In this document: in pieces, positions 29,449-41,533 of the stretch | How the letters are laid out: each line of letters begins with the position of its first letter | How positions within the stretch are numbered: position 1 is the stretch's first letter | From: Rhynchopus sp. YZ270_cl-10 | Taxonomy: Eukaryota; Euglenozoa; Diplonemea; Diplonemida; Diplonemidae | DNA length: 64,000 bases | Direction of reading: 5' to 3' | Assembly: GCA_964035575.1 (NCBI GenBank) | Contig: OZ037919.1 | Location: 1,116,001-1,180,000, forward strand | Position numbers and translations under genes: made by a program | Notes under the pieces: model-generated | The model's input: the letters and a program-made list of their open reading frames with translations, nothing else | Database searches by the model: none | Told to the model about the DNA's origin: nothing

Positions 29449-32400
29449 ATGTCGCGATCTCGCCTGCAAGATGACGTCGCGTACTACCGAGCAATGGAGT
29501 GTGTTGTCCACAAGACCGTGCTGCGTCTGATGGACAGCGTGCTCCGCGAACGTCCGAAGAACGCGAAGGAGGTTCTCAAGGTCGCGATCGATGTGGCGAA
29601 GGCGGACATCAAAGGGCTTGGCAGGGGGTGGTGGTGTGGGGTGTGCGCGGCACCTAATGAGGACGACGCGGCTTCCTGCTGCAGCTGTCGCACTGGTAAG
29701 AACGACCCCATACCAAGCGACCCCTATGATGGCCCGCTGCTCTCTGCCCTCCAGAATGAGCTAGCGCAACGTGCAGAAGCGTTGACTGCACGCGAAGCTG
29801 CTGTCGCTGCCAAGGAGAAGGAGCTAGGCATCGTCGCCCCAGGCGGCACAGCAGGATCCGGCAAGACGACAGCCAAGGCCAACACCACAACACCCTCCAG
29901 GTTCGGCGACGGCGCAGACCTCAACCCCAGCCAAGACAAAGTCCCCGAGATCCCAAAGCTCCTCGCCAAAGGGTACCTCCCGCCCAAGAAGATCTCAGGG
30001 CAGGATGGGCGTGGCGTGCTCAAGCATCTCGCGACCTGGTATGACCCGAAGAACAAAAAGCATTGGTCCGAGACGACGATTAAAGACTTCTGTTTGGACG
30101 CAGACTTTTTGGTGGAGTATCAGTGCCGCCTGGGGAAGCGCGGGAACGAAGCCGCGATGTGCGTGCGGTCGCTTTATGCGTACACTCATTCGCAACTGGG
30201 ACCACAGCACTTCTGGATGATGTACGCTCCGGAGAAATCCAAAGGGGAAGACGAGCCTCCCATCCCACCTAAATACGAACCGCTCACAAGCACCGCAGTG
30301 GCACTGGAGGAACGCTTCCAGGCAGACGGTGCTGCTGGGGTGACCCAGCTTGCCCTCACGAACGAAGTCCTGCAGATCCTCGGACCTGCTGAAGACGAGG
30401 CAGGGACATACCACGCAGCAGCGCTGGCGGGTTCCTTCCCAAAGATCGGCCTGACCGTTTATTCGCTCCCATCAGCCCACTACCTCCTGCGCTACGAAAA
30501 CCTGCACAAAGGCGACAAAGACTACTCACCTCTGCGCGACACCGTATCGTGGCTGCCACGTCCAGAGGTGCTCTTGAGGAAGACCGACACCCTTGTGGTC
30601 GACGACGCCGCAGAGTCGCCGTTGCCGTTGTCAGGTGTGTTTGAGTTTGTTGCCGCGAATCCTGCAGAGCGCACAACTGGGAGTGGCAACAAAGGAGTCT
30701 GGCAGTGCACGATGTATGCGGATGAAGAGCTCAAGCAGCTCCGTGAGGAGTGTACTGCACAGCCGAACCAGCAAAAGGCTAACAAAAAGCTGCACGAAAA
30801 GGCGTCTGCGCTGCTCAACAGAACAAAGACAGTCCCGCAGGCGGACTTCCCGACAATCACACCAGAGCTTCTGCGCAATGTTGTCACGTCCGCGTCGGGG
30901 ATGGTCCCAGGGGCGCTGCTCACACCGGAAGAGATTGCCCGCGCAATGACGCTGCAGTGTTTGACGTTCAACGGACATCACTACCTGGTGACTCTGAGCA
31001 CCACGACAGTGGAGACGCGAACCCCGCACACAGTGGGTTGCATCAAGACCGGGGAGATCCTGCAGGTGTACCGTAGTGTGGCGTGCTTCTGGCCGCAGCA
31101 GATTTTCTACCTTCTGAACATGGCGATGCGGGAGTCGCAGTTCTGCAACCACGAGGCGGAGCTGACGGTCAACGAGACAGACCTGACGATAGGACAGGGC
31201 AGCTTTGGGAAGTTCTTTGCCTCACAGCCAAGCTCCGTTGATGATATGGGCGAGACGCAGAAACCGGAGGCACCCAAATTCAAGAAGCGCGACCGCGGTC
31301 TGTTTGGCACCCTCCACCGCGTCTCTGCGCAGTGGGACGAACGCACCTCGCATTGGTGTATCGAGTATCCTTCAGGCAAAGTCGAGCGGGTCCCCGATGG
31401 TGATACATGGCTTGCCCTGAAGGCGTGGATGCTGCCACAGACGCGACCTCTCATCTTCTTCATGAACAAAACGCTTGCTGCGGTCAACCGACAGAGCGAC
31501 AAAACACAGATCCAGAAGACATACCGAGGCATCCGCTGCGCACTCTCACGCGAGGTGTACGCCATGGGCAACGTCCTTGTCTGGGCACAGTACTCCTCCA
31601 CCTCTGAGGACCAAGGTGTCGCTGCCGCCTTCGCAAAAGGGGAAGCGCCTGCAGCGGTCTTCACGATGCACGGTCGCGATAAGTGCGTTCTCCTGTCCTC
31701 GTATTCACGATTCGCGAGGGAAGCTGAGTTGCTCTACATGAACAACACCTGCTTCCGTGTCAGTGAATCCCTCACAACAGAGCAGGCGCAGATCCTTGGC
31801 AAGGAGAACCTGCAGCTCTTCACGCTGCAGGAGATCGAGGACATTGATATGTACTGCATCCTCATCCGCAGGCTGCTGCCCTTAGCGAAGACGACGCAGG
31901 CGGCCTCTGTGGTGTTCCAGGCGGAGGCAGCCATGCGCAACAAGAAAACCCTCGAGCTCTCCATCTCCTCCCCCGCCGACGGCGAGGTCCCCCCGAAGTG
32001 GCAGGCCTTCGTGACCCGCCTCTCTGCAGGCTGCCCCATCGAGGGGTCCTCGTGTTGGAACCCTCCCAAATGCTCAGAAGAGCTTCTCAGCACTGTCATC
32101 GGCGTGCACGAAGGGATCACCTCCGTCGACGAGAACGAAACCCCACACAGTGCGCTCTTCCTCCACAAAGAACCCGAAGGGAGGAACGGAACCTTTGGGC
32201 TGACCCGGTTGAAGCTGAACTCCAACATCATGGCTCAGGCGGTAGGGGCGTACAAAAGGGAGGACAATGAGTACAAATTCTGCATAGAAAGCAATGAAGA
32301 CTCCTACGAAATCACCTGGGATGCAGGGAAGTGGGTGTTTGAGTACGAAGACGACACCGACCAAGAGTCGATCATCTTCAAAAGCGAAAAGCTTCTCGGC

Positions 32401-35400
32401 GACTGGCCTCCTGTCGAGAAAAAGCAGGGCCCCCAGATCCGCTCCTCTCACGTCAAAGCCGAAAACATTTTAGTACCACGCTGTGCCGAAGGGCATGCCC
32501 TCGTCTACTCCAAAACCGCGTTCCGCCCAGTGGACTGCTGCGAATGTGACAAACCGTTGACAGGTGTGCACTATGTGTGCAGCCACTGCGACTACTACGT
32601 GGACCCTGAGTGCGTCAACGTTGTGACGTACACGACGAACGGCACCTCCGTGAAGCTCGCAATCGAGGAGAACACTTTAGTCAAATACGTCGACGAGGAG
32701 GTCGAGTGTCCGCAGCTCACGAGCATCGAATTCTTTGAGGAACACATCGTCGACCAGAGAGGCTTCCAAACCGACTTCGACGCCGAGCACGTCCTCAGAC
32801 TCGCACGTCTCGCTTCTTTGGCGCACGTTCCCCACAACATTCCTTTGACCCTCGAAAGCGCGATCCCATACACAGACAAACCGGTGTTCGAAATCGCCGA
32901 AGGGCTGCTGGGTGTGGATACAGAGAAGTACCCGATCTCGGCTGTCCGCGTCTTTGGGAAGGTGGAAGGTGAGGATAAGATATGCCTCCGCATCAGCGGC
33001 ACTGCGGCGGACAACGCGAAGCAGCTGTGGGTCTGCGATGTCGAGCTGCGCCGCACCGACGGACGACCTGGCCTTGCCGTCGGCGACGACGGCGCCACCA
33101 TGGCAGCACGCATCGTCCGCCTCGGCGTCCCCCTCGTCAGTGTCGGGCTGCGCAACAACCTTGTCACCTTAGACGGGGCTAAGAAACTCCTCGCCAGCGT
33201 CAAACAAAACAACCACGTCCAGGAGGTGACCATCGACGACGACCACACAGCAGAAGAAGACAAAGACGCCACATTAGAAGTCTACAAGAAGGCACTCTCC
33301 CTGCGCTGTATGTACCACCGCTGCGTCAACATGGACCAACCGCTGCTGGAGGACCACCTCTCAGGCATGGGGAAGAGGTGGCCAGAGATCTTTGCCCTCT
33401 CGCTGGGCGACCTCCAGAATGTGAAACTCCCTGTTGCGGGCATCCTGGATCAATACCCCGAAGGCTGGAAGACGATGCTTGCGAGGTTCAAACACCCGCC
33501 GGAGCCGACCCGCCTGGTGATGCACACTGCGTGCAGGAACGGCAAGGTGCGTGCCGTCGCGCCCCTCCTCGACAGCTGCGGGGTGGACCCCGATGAGATG
33601 GACCCGAAAGGCAACCCCGCCATTCTGCTCGCTGTCAAGCAACCTGCCTTTGAATGCGAGGTGGGCGGCACTGCGATTAAACGTCTTGTCACCGACCCCT
33701 CCTCTTACGTCTCGCAGATGGCCATCCGCAATGCTGTACGCATCTGCGGCCCCATCGTGACCGGAGCACTCCTCGACGCTGGTGTCGAGCCTGACGACCA
33801 CGCAGAGGTTCTTGGCCTGGCAGTGGTCAACCGTCTCTTCGGGTCACGCACGACAGTCCTCAAACGGCTGATCACCCCAGCAGCGCTCAAAGCCTTTGAA
33901 CACCAGCCAGTACTAAAGGCGTCTGCAGTAAAGGACTGCTCCTTCAGCATCATCGAGACTCTGCTCGACAACGGCGCAGAGGACGGCATAGAAGTATGCG
34001 ACGAACACGGCGACTACCCCTTGCATATGACCTGCAGACATAAATACCACAATTTAGGCCCAGCGGAGACTCGCGTCGCGCAGGCTGGTGCCATCTATTG
34101 TGACCTTGATGTCATGCAGCGTCTCGTCACGCAGGACACCCTCGCCGCGGAAAACCACAACGGCGAGCTGCCGATCACCATCGCTGCGAAGAACTGCCCG
34201 TACCTCTGCGAATTTCTCATCAAAAATGGGTCGCCGGTCCCGGAGGACCCTGAGCAGTGTGTGTATCTGGCATGCCAGAATGCGGCATTCAATGTGGAGA
34301 CGGCGCTTCCGGCGTTGAAGACTCTGTTTGTGAAGACCAAAGCGAAGTGTGAGGAAGGGAGCAACGCTGGCAAAAAGAAGAAACGCAAGAAGGCGAAGTC
34401 TGAAGCCTCCACGACCAACGCAAGCTCCACGAAGGACAGCGACGAAGACGACGATGAAGACGAAGACCTCGACGACGACGACAGCAGCACGCCGCACAGC
34501 GCCAAGGGTGTGGGCCCCTGCCACGCACTGCACCACGCTGCGATGAAGGGCTTCCACGTCATTGTCAAATTCCTGATGGAAGACATGGCCGTAGACGTTA
34601 CCTTCCAAGAAGATGAAGAAGACACCGCACTCCACGCCGCCATGCGCTCCGGATGCGACTGGGGGGCAACCCCTGAGCACGCCGAACTTCTGAAGACAAT
34701 GGTCAAAAAGCAGAAGGACATCGACGTCAAAGGGAGCGAAGACATGACCCCCCTCGCGAGAGCGATTCTGTCCAACCAGGTCCACTCTGCCTCCGTCCTT
34801 TTAGAGCTTGGAGCGAAGGTGGATGTTGAGATCTCTGAGATGCCTTTATCCTTTTTGGTCGCACGCTCTGAATTCGACGCCTCTGAACAAGGGATGCTTC
34901 TTGTACGCAAAGTGTTAAATGCAGAAAACGCAAAGAAAGTGTGTGACGGCGTATCTGCGTTGCACTTTGCATGCTGGAACGGCCGTGTCAAGATGGTTGA
35001 ATGGTTGGTCAGTGTAGGCGCAAACCCCAACGTCGGCATCGATGAAGACGACAGCTCTGAAGGCACGCCTCTTTCCCTTGCCGCCAGATGTAAGACTTTT
35101 GGAGACCATTTAGACATCTTCGCGAAGCTCATCACACCACTAACCATCAACTGCGGTGATGACGAAGAAGTACCCCTCTACCACGCCATCACCAAGGGTA
35201 ACCTCAAGGTTATCCCGCTCCTCCTCCAAAACGGCGCGCTAAACAGCGACAAATTCTTAACAGAGATGTGCGGATCCAACGATTTCGACACCCCAGAAGG
35301 GGTGGAGCTCATTCAAACCCTCTTAACTGGCGCTTCTTTGAACAAAAAGGATGAAGATGACGAGTACACGTTGATATACAATGCGGTGTGTGCAGGGAAT

Positions 35401-36833
35401 ATCCATATCTGCAGCCTGCTTTTGTCGAAAGGATGTGACATTCTCGGGGCAACAAAGGATTACAAAGAGGAAAACATCCTGACCGAGGTGGCGCTGGAGA
35501 GTGCCTTCAACACTCCAGAGGGGCGCGGCATTGCGACCCTCATTGTCGAGAAGTGCCCGACGTTGTTGAACTACCCGAAATCACCTCCACCACATATAGA
35601 GGCGACTACTAGTGGACACGTGGAAATTACGGATGCAATTATTGCTGCAGCGCTGCCTTTTAAGAGCACCAAGCAAGCCTTAGATGTGCATATGTACTAT
35701 GAAGGCGGGAACTTCTTCCATTACCACGCTGCGGCAGAGGAGTTCAACAACGCAGCTGGTGTTGCTGTGTTGGAGCATGCGCTTGCGTTGTCGGAGGACG
35801 TAGGGAAAACTATGAAGCAAATTGCAGGGGAAGAAGAGGAAATTCGGGACGCAACTGCAGACAAATCGGCAAACTGTTTAGAGCACGACTGCAATGTTGG
35901 GGCAACAGCGTTGACAGAGGCATGCCGTGCGGAGCACTTTGCTGTTGTTGACGCATACTTAAAAATCGCGCTGGAGCGTGGTGGGGAGGACTTTGTGCAG
36001 GAGTTGATCACCATTGCGCCGGTGAACGGCGCCACAGCTTTGCATTATTTAGCGAAAGGGAAGATCGGTGCGCCTGACAACATCATGCGGCAGATGGCGA
36101 CCCCAGCAGTAGTAGACCTAAAGACGAGACGTGGGTTGACGCCACTGCACTTCGCCGCAAAGGGCACCCCAACGCACACAGAGGTGCTGCTGTCGTGTGG
36201 TGCGGACCCGAACCTTGCAGACGACGAAGGCAACACACCACTGCACCTCGCAGCAGACGCAGAGGTGGTCGCGCTTCTAGTCAGCCACGGGGCAGTCGCC
36301 ACTGCGAAGAACACAGAGGGCCTGCAGCCGTTAGAATACCTTCTCAAGAAGGGGTACTTTTCAGAAGAGGATTATGAGGTGTGTATTAGGGGGAGGGTTG
36401 AAATAATGGGCTTGATTGGCGAAAAATCTTTCAAAAATATTTATATTTAAAAATGTTTTTTTTAGGTGGAATCTTTCCCCTTTAGGCAGCTGGGTCTGAA
36501 GGGGTTTAAAAAAAAACACAATATTTCAAACAAAAAACAACACAGACTGCTGCAGCACTAGTGTCGGTTGCGCCGCTTGCAGAGTACGGCGAAATCAGTG
36601 ACAACAAGATGAAGGTGGCCCTGGGTTTGGCAGAAGCAGATGCACAGACGTGTATTACACGCAGGACGTCTGTTCTGTCAAGGATGCGACGTCAGTCTGA
36701 GGATGAAGGGGCCAAAAAAACCTCCGACGACGCGGACTCCGATGATCTGGATGACCTGGACCTGGATCTGGATGGATTGGATTTGGATGATGATGACGAT
36801 CTGTTCTTAGACGATGACTCTTCTGATTGGTGA
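29449..36833 (+). CDS. Giant RanBP2 zinc finger / ADP-ribosyltransferase / C1-like / ankyrin protein
   Basis: Start taken at 29449 (MSRSRLQDD). Residues 59-84 form a RanBP2-type zinc finger (W-C-x2-C-x3-N-x6-C-x2-C). Around 620-780 is an ADP-ribosyltransferase domain of the R-S-E class: TYRGIR supplies the arginine, YSSTSED the STS motif, and FAREAELLY the catalytic E-x-E, as in arginine-specific mono-ADP-ribosyltransferases. Residues about 1010-1055 form a Cys/His-rich C1/DC1-like finger. A short LRR-like piece lies near 1225-1265. From about 1350 to 2300 run many ankyrin repeats, broken near 1640-1685 by a Lys-rich then Asp/Glu-rich linker. I join the end (GAG at 36376-36378) through an intron 36379-36545 (GTGTGTATTA...ACACAG) to an exon 36546-36833 that adds 95 residues with an Asp-rich tail ending DDDSSDW. 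Without that join the frame stops at 36450. The intron is less certain since it lacks GTATG. Substrates unknown. Confidence 0.8.
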
Positions 36834-36900
36834 ACAGGGTGACAGTGCAGCTTGCACATGGCAACTACACTATTCCAACATTTTTTTTTCGAAAAAAAAA

Positions 36901-38289
36901 CAAGTAATTGCTATCGGAAAAAAAACGGGGTGTGATGTGGAACTCCATCCTGTAGAAATAATCTACAATAAGCCCAGCATTCTGCTCTTCTGCAGGTATG
37001 CTAACGCTCTTCGTACACTGCCAGACCCACTGGGACGCCAGCATCTGAAACGTTCAAGAAGGGGGGCTGTCCTCTTCGTCCAGCACCATCTGCTCGATAG
37101 CGTTGTTGGACGCCCGCTCGGCAGGCTCGGCGTGGTCCAGCTCGTTTTTGTCCACAGGCTCCCCACATTGTAGTCGTCGTTGGAGCAGTGCGGAAGGAAC
37201 ACAGAATGCACAGACTACAACACATCGATCACACCAGCAAATCGCCAGGATGCTACGGTGGTTTCGAAAATCGCGCGGAGTTTTCCACAGCACACCCGCT
37301 TCTTTCTTAGCAATTACTTGTCCTTGTTGTTATTGTTGTTTTCAACCACCTTCCTTCAACCCTTGTAGGATCAGTTGGTATTTTTTTCGCGAAAACATGA
37401 AATTACACATTTCAAGAGAACAAATGGGTCGATTTCAAAACCCCCCCCCCCCCAAAAGTTCTTTTTTGTCTTTTTCATGATATAGGCAGTTTTTTTGCAG
37501 TCTGAGGTCCGGAACCGCCCCAAAAACGATTTTCTGGGAGGTTTTGGGTGGTTTTGGGGCGAAATGGACCTTTTTTGACCATTTTTATGGTATTTTTAGG
37601 CTGTTTTTGGCCCTTCTTCTTACACAGCCTATTGGGGGTCAAAATAGCTATTTTTGACCAAAAAACATCAAATAAGCACCAAGAAAAGTGCCAAATGTGC
37701 CCAAAACAGGTCGGATTGGGCTCACAGCCCATTTTTGGGATATATTTGGGCCAACGGAGGCCTCCTGGCGTCAAATAAATTGTGTTTTTTGGTCAAAAAT
37801 AGCTATTTTGACCCCCAATAGGCTGTGTAAGAAGAAGGGCCAAAAACAGCCTAAAAATACCATAAAAATGGTCAAAAAAGGTCCATTTCGCCCCAAAACC
37901 TCCCAAAACCTCCCAGAAAATCGTTTTTGGGGCGGTTCCGGACCTCAGACTGCAAAAAAACTGCCTATATCATGAAAAAGACAAAAAAGAACTTTTGGGG
38001 GGGGGGGGTTTTGAAATCGACCCAAATTAAAAAGGGTCCTTATTTGCATTTTTGGGATCCGCCCGTGCAGTGGTGGGGTCAATCTCGAAAATTGGACAAT
38101 TTTTTGACCACTTAAATTTTGAGAAATATGAGCCCGGTTCCTTATACGTGGGGCCCATTTTCGGCTAAAATTTTCCTCAAAATCTGGTTTTGTAAAATTG
38201 ACCCTTTACTCCCCCCCCACATCGATTTCAATACTATACCTTACTTCACCTACGGTTGCCCTTACAGGGGGGTGAAGGAAGGTAAGTTG
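36901..38289. repeat. Composite dispersed repeat, copy 2 (inverted)
   Basis: The region corresponds to the reverse complement of 14038-14844, with ends CAAGTAATTGCTA at 36901 and GGTAAGTTG at 38289. It holds one 265-bp unit and is interrupted by the 600-bp foldback at 37425-38024. Confidence 0.85.
37425..38024. mobile_element. Foldback element with 243-bp inverted arms
   Basis: It begins TGGGTCGATTTCAAAACCCC and ends GGGGTTTTGAAATCGACCCA. Arms 37425-37667 and 37783-38024 are nearly perfect reverse complements, around a loop of about 115 bp. Copy 1 of the host repeat (around 14300) lacks it: AACAAATTAAAA there against AACAAA...AATTAAAA here, so the target overlap is 2 bp (AA). No coding content. 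Its transcript would fold into a long double-stranded RNA. Confidence 0.88.
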
Positions 38290-39805
38290 AAAAAACAAAA
38301 ACAGTGAATTACAAAAAGTGAGAACTCCCTCTTAGCGGAGGGCCATATGTGTCCTTGTGAACAAGAAAGAACGGAATGGGAATGGGTCTTATAATGACCA
38401 AAAAGAAGGAAAAAAGAGAAAAAATCGAACCTTTCGAGAAGAAAGGGAATGGGAAGGGCTTTGTATTATGTGTGAGATAAATAGGCAGATGAAAATCTGA
38501 TAGCAGAGTAGAGAGAGAGAGAGAGAGATCTAAGATTTTAGTTTAGTGGCAAATATGTGTTTCACAAGAGGTTGCATTTCATGTGACAAAAATAGTGATA
38601 GTGGCGCTCCTCCTCGGGTGTCAAGTTTTCACAAAGTTTTCTTTGTGCCGTATTTCAGTAGGATTTTTTTTTCTTTTTTCTCAAAATTTTATTATTGTTT
38701 CAATTTTTCAAGTTTGTGTTTCAATGTGAGATAAAGATGAAGAGAATAAGCAAAGAATATTGTGGGATGTGCCAAAAAAGTCAACTTTTTTTTTTCAACG
38801 TTTTTTGTGGTTTTGTCTTTTTTCTCAAAAAGAGCCAAAAAAATATAATTGACCAATTCTTTGTTTCTCGACAACAGAAAATGTGTTATTGGTCCCATCT
38901 CACCTCAACAATCATTTTATATAATAACCTTGTGTCCCAGACTGCCTCCAGCTTTAGGTCACCCTTTATGTTAAAAGGGTTCCCCATCCCAATGAGCTTT
39001 TTTTGTGTTGTTTTATTTGTCATTTGTCAACTTGTTGGGGCAAAAAAATGGTTCAGTATAGTGGAGCTCGAACCTCGGGGTGTCTCCCTCATACAAACCA
39101 CGTTCAAACAAAACGACAAATAAAACAGAGAGAAAGCTTTGCTTTTGGTTTGCAATCCAAAACTGGCTTTTTTTTCCACACTGCGAAACTTTCCTCAAAT
39201 CTCGTTTCCCCCCCCAAAAAAAAGAAGTGAAACTGAAGAAAAAAAATGATGTATCCTTGTTGTTATATGTGTGCTCCCGTGGACAACCGGAGCGTTATAT
39301 ATATCTCGAAAGAAAATAGAAAAGAAAAAAAGTGCTGCTTTTGTTACTCTGGTGCCCCTCTCCGGTAGCTTACGCTCATGCATCTTTGTGCTTTTTTTTT
39401 CCAGCTGTAACAAAACTCCTTCTACTTGGCTCTTTTTTTTAAGGATCCTGTGAAATCGTGGCTGCTATCCCCGTTCTATCATCTGAAATAAAAAAAAAAG
39501 TTTCAGATGTAAACCACGAAATGGATGGTCGGGCACCCAGCATGGTCCACCTCACGGTGGGCCACGAGGGGGCTTTGTATGTCAAGCTGTAGCTATAACC
39601 TTTTAGTTCCCTGCATCCCGTCGATGTACGGTGAGGCGTTTGCACTTTCATATTTTTTTTTTGTGCTTTCATCCGGGGCTGGCATCGTACGTGGTGCCTG
39701 CATCAACAACTAACATTTTGTACGTGGAAGGTAGGTTGGGAACATTTTTGTTGATCCCTGTACCTATGCTATCAATTCATTGACTTCATTGCATATGATC
39801 ATTAT

Positions 39806-39906
39806 TACCGTAATCGTACAAATTATCCGTAAATATGTTCGACCTTTTCGGGATTTTTCTGGAAGTTCGATCTTTTTTACGGTCGAACATTTTTACGATT
39901 ACGGTA
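39806..39906. mobile_element. 101-bp MITE with TACCGTAATCGTA ends
   Basis: It starts TACCGTAATCGTA and ends with the reverse complement TACGATTACGGTA. A second, inner inverted pair (TGTTCGACC and GGTCGAACA) lies inside. The TA termini and the TACCGTAA start are like the 15428-15763 element, so the two may be one family. Confidence 0.65.
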
Positions 39907-40053
39907 TGTTGAAATGCTTCTACAAACGTCCCCGTGCCCCCCTGCATATTTTTGTACACCCTATTTTTCTCCCGCTGAGGATTTTTCTTCTGTTTCTGTA
40001 GTTTTGCGTACTGTTCTTTACACAATGTTTCCCCTATTTTATTCAAAAAAAAC

Positions 40054-40100
40054 GGTTGTATTAGTGGAGCACACTCTAGGGTGGCTACACTAATACAACC
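40054..40100. repeat. 47-bp palindromic element, copy 1
   Basis: GGTTGTATTAGTG and its reverse complement CACTAATACAACC flank a 21-bp middle. The same sequence recurs in opposite orientation at 46966-47012, with shared flanking GAAAACTT, so it is a dispersed unit and not chance. Confidence 0.75.
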
Positions 40101-40502
40101 AAGTTTTCAAAAAAAAAAAAAAAAAAAAGACAACACAGTACGTTGTGCTCCTTTTACGCAACAAAACAAAACGCTGCTATTTTGAAAGGCGTATTGTCCC
40201 TTTACTGCAATAGGGGTGAGAGGTTTTGGAGGTCACCCTTGGGTAGTAGTGCGAGGTGAGGGGTCACGCGAGACGTCTCTCTGTATTTCGTCCTACGAAA
40301 GAAAGTGAGTAAAAGTAACAAAACAGCTTCCCCCCCCCTGTCATTTCCCCTATCCGGAGTTCGTAATTTAAAGAGCGGAACAGAGAGGTACTTTCCAGGT
40401 ATTTTTTTTGTTGTTGATATCTGGGGAAAATTCCGAAATATGTCCAAAAACCCCCTGTATTTTGCACCCATTTTTTCAGAATTAACCAACAAAAATAACA
40501 CA

Positions 40503-41414
40503 ATGGGACCTAAGAGAGACCGCGCTGGAGAGTTCGAGATGGACCTGGCCGCCTTTGAGCTGCCCCGCGAGGCTGCCATTAGCTGGCTGAACACTGTTCT
40601 GGACGTTGCGTTCGACGATGTGGAGCAGGTGGCCATGCGGGGGGCAGAGTGGTGCCAGCTGGTGCACCTCTGCACGACACCTGAGGAAGGCATTATTGAT
40701 CTGTCGCGTGTTCACTTTGGGCGCAACCACTGTGGCCCGCTGACACGCGACGAGGTGGACGAGAACTACGCTGTGCTGACCGACGCCTTCGCAAACCTGA
40801 ATGTCAACTGCGAGTACCTCACTGGCAACGCAGGCACGACGCTTGCGAACCTCAAGCAAGGGTACTACTCGCAGGCGATCGACCTCCTCCACTTCATGAA
40901 GCACTTCACCGCACACATGGGCGAGCCGCTATACTACCATCCCAAGCACGAACGCGACGAGGTGGAGGCTGCACGCGCTGCCACCCGCGTCGTCAGCAAG
41001 GAGGACACCAAACCACGCAGACGTGGTGCGGCGGCAGCAGCAGCACCGCGCAGTGCGGTGGCAACACCGCGTGGTGGTACTGGGCTGTCGAGGCGGCGTG
41101 AGCCTGTGGTCGCAACACCGCGTGCAGAGAAGAGGACGTTGGCAACTCTGAACAGGAACGTGCCCACAGCAGCGCAGGGCAGTGCTGCGAAAAGACGTGC
41201 CGTCGCAGTGCCGGGCACCACAGCACCGCAGGTAGACGCAAAGCTCGCAGCCGGGAAGCTGCAGCACACAGAGGCCCTCCTCAAGACCCTCGCAATGAAC
41301 ATCGACGGCGCAGTGTCTGCCGTGGACAGCTACCTCGCTGCGTCCCCCGACGTGCCCACCGGGGTGCGTGAGGCCGTTAAACACATTCTCTCTGACTCTC
41401 TGTCTGAGCCCTAG
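40503..41414 (+). CDS. EB1-family microtubule plus-end-binding protein
   Basis: A 303-residue protein. Residues about 20-145 match the calponin-homology domain of EB1/MAPRE proteins: ISWLNTVLDVAFDDVEQV, GAEWCQLVHLC, VHFGRNH, then the tryptophan-poor QAIDLLHFMKHFTAH in place of the usual FEFIQWFKKFFDANY, and EPLYYHP. A basic Ala/Arg-rich linker (about 160-240) follows, then a helical region (KLQHTEALLKTLAMNIDGAV) that may be a reduced EB-homology dimerisation coil. The usual C-terminal EEY/F is absent; it ends SDSLSEP. EB1 proteins track growing microtubule ends. Start at 40503 (AACACAATGG) gives the CH domain at its normal distance; the upstream in-frame extension to 40305 is leader-like. Confidence 0.85.
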   Translation: MGPKRDRAGEFEMDLAAFELPREAAISWLNTVLDVAFDDVEQVAMRGAEWCQLVHLCTTPEEGIIDLSRVHFGRNHCGPLTRDEVDENYAVLTDAFANLNVNCEYLTGNAGTTLANLKQGYYSQAIDLLHFMKHFTAHMGEPLYYHPKHERDEVEAARAATRVVSKEDTKPRRRGAAAAAAPRSAVATPRGGTGLSRRREPVVATPRAEKRTLATLNRNVPTAAQGSAAKRRAVAVPGTTAPQVDAKLAAGKLQHTEALLKTLAMNIDGAVSAVDSYLAASPDVPTGVREAVKHILSDSLSEP

Positions 41415-41533
41415 ATATTTTAAGACATAGAAAAAAGGGATTGTAAGGAGGGGACCCGAGAGTTCTTTCAGCTCTTGTGGGAGAATGAAAAAAGCCAAAA
41501 ATTTAACAACTTTTTTTTTTCAAATAGATAAAA

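Larger units (their letters stand above)
38290..40502. other. Intergenic with short repeats
   Basis: No gene is supported. It contains a (GA)n tract at 38511-38529, a dispersed repeat piece at 39509-39715 and two small inverted-repeat elements (39806-39906, 40054-40100). The leader of the EB1 gene ends TTTTTTCAGAATTAACC at about 40474-40490, which could be a splice acceptor. Confidence 0.55.

Noticed and set aside
34095-35150. 351-codon minus-strand frame opposite the ankyrin gene
   Set aside because: Low-complexity Ser/Ala-rich shadow of the ankyrin coding strand, without a recognisable domain.
40305-40502. 66-residue upstream extension of the EB1 protein
   Set aside because: It reads leader-like AT-rich DNA and would put the CH domain unusually far from the N-terminus.
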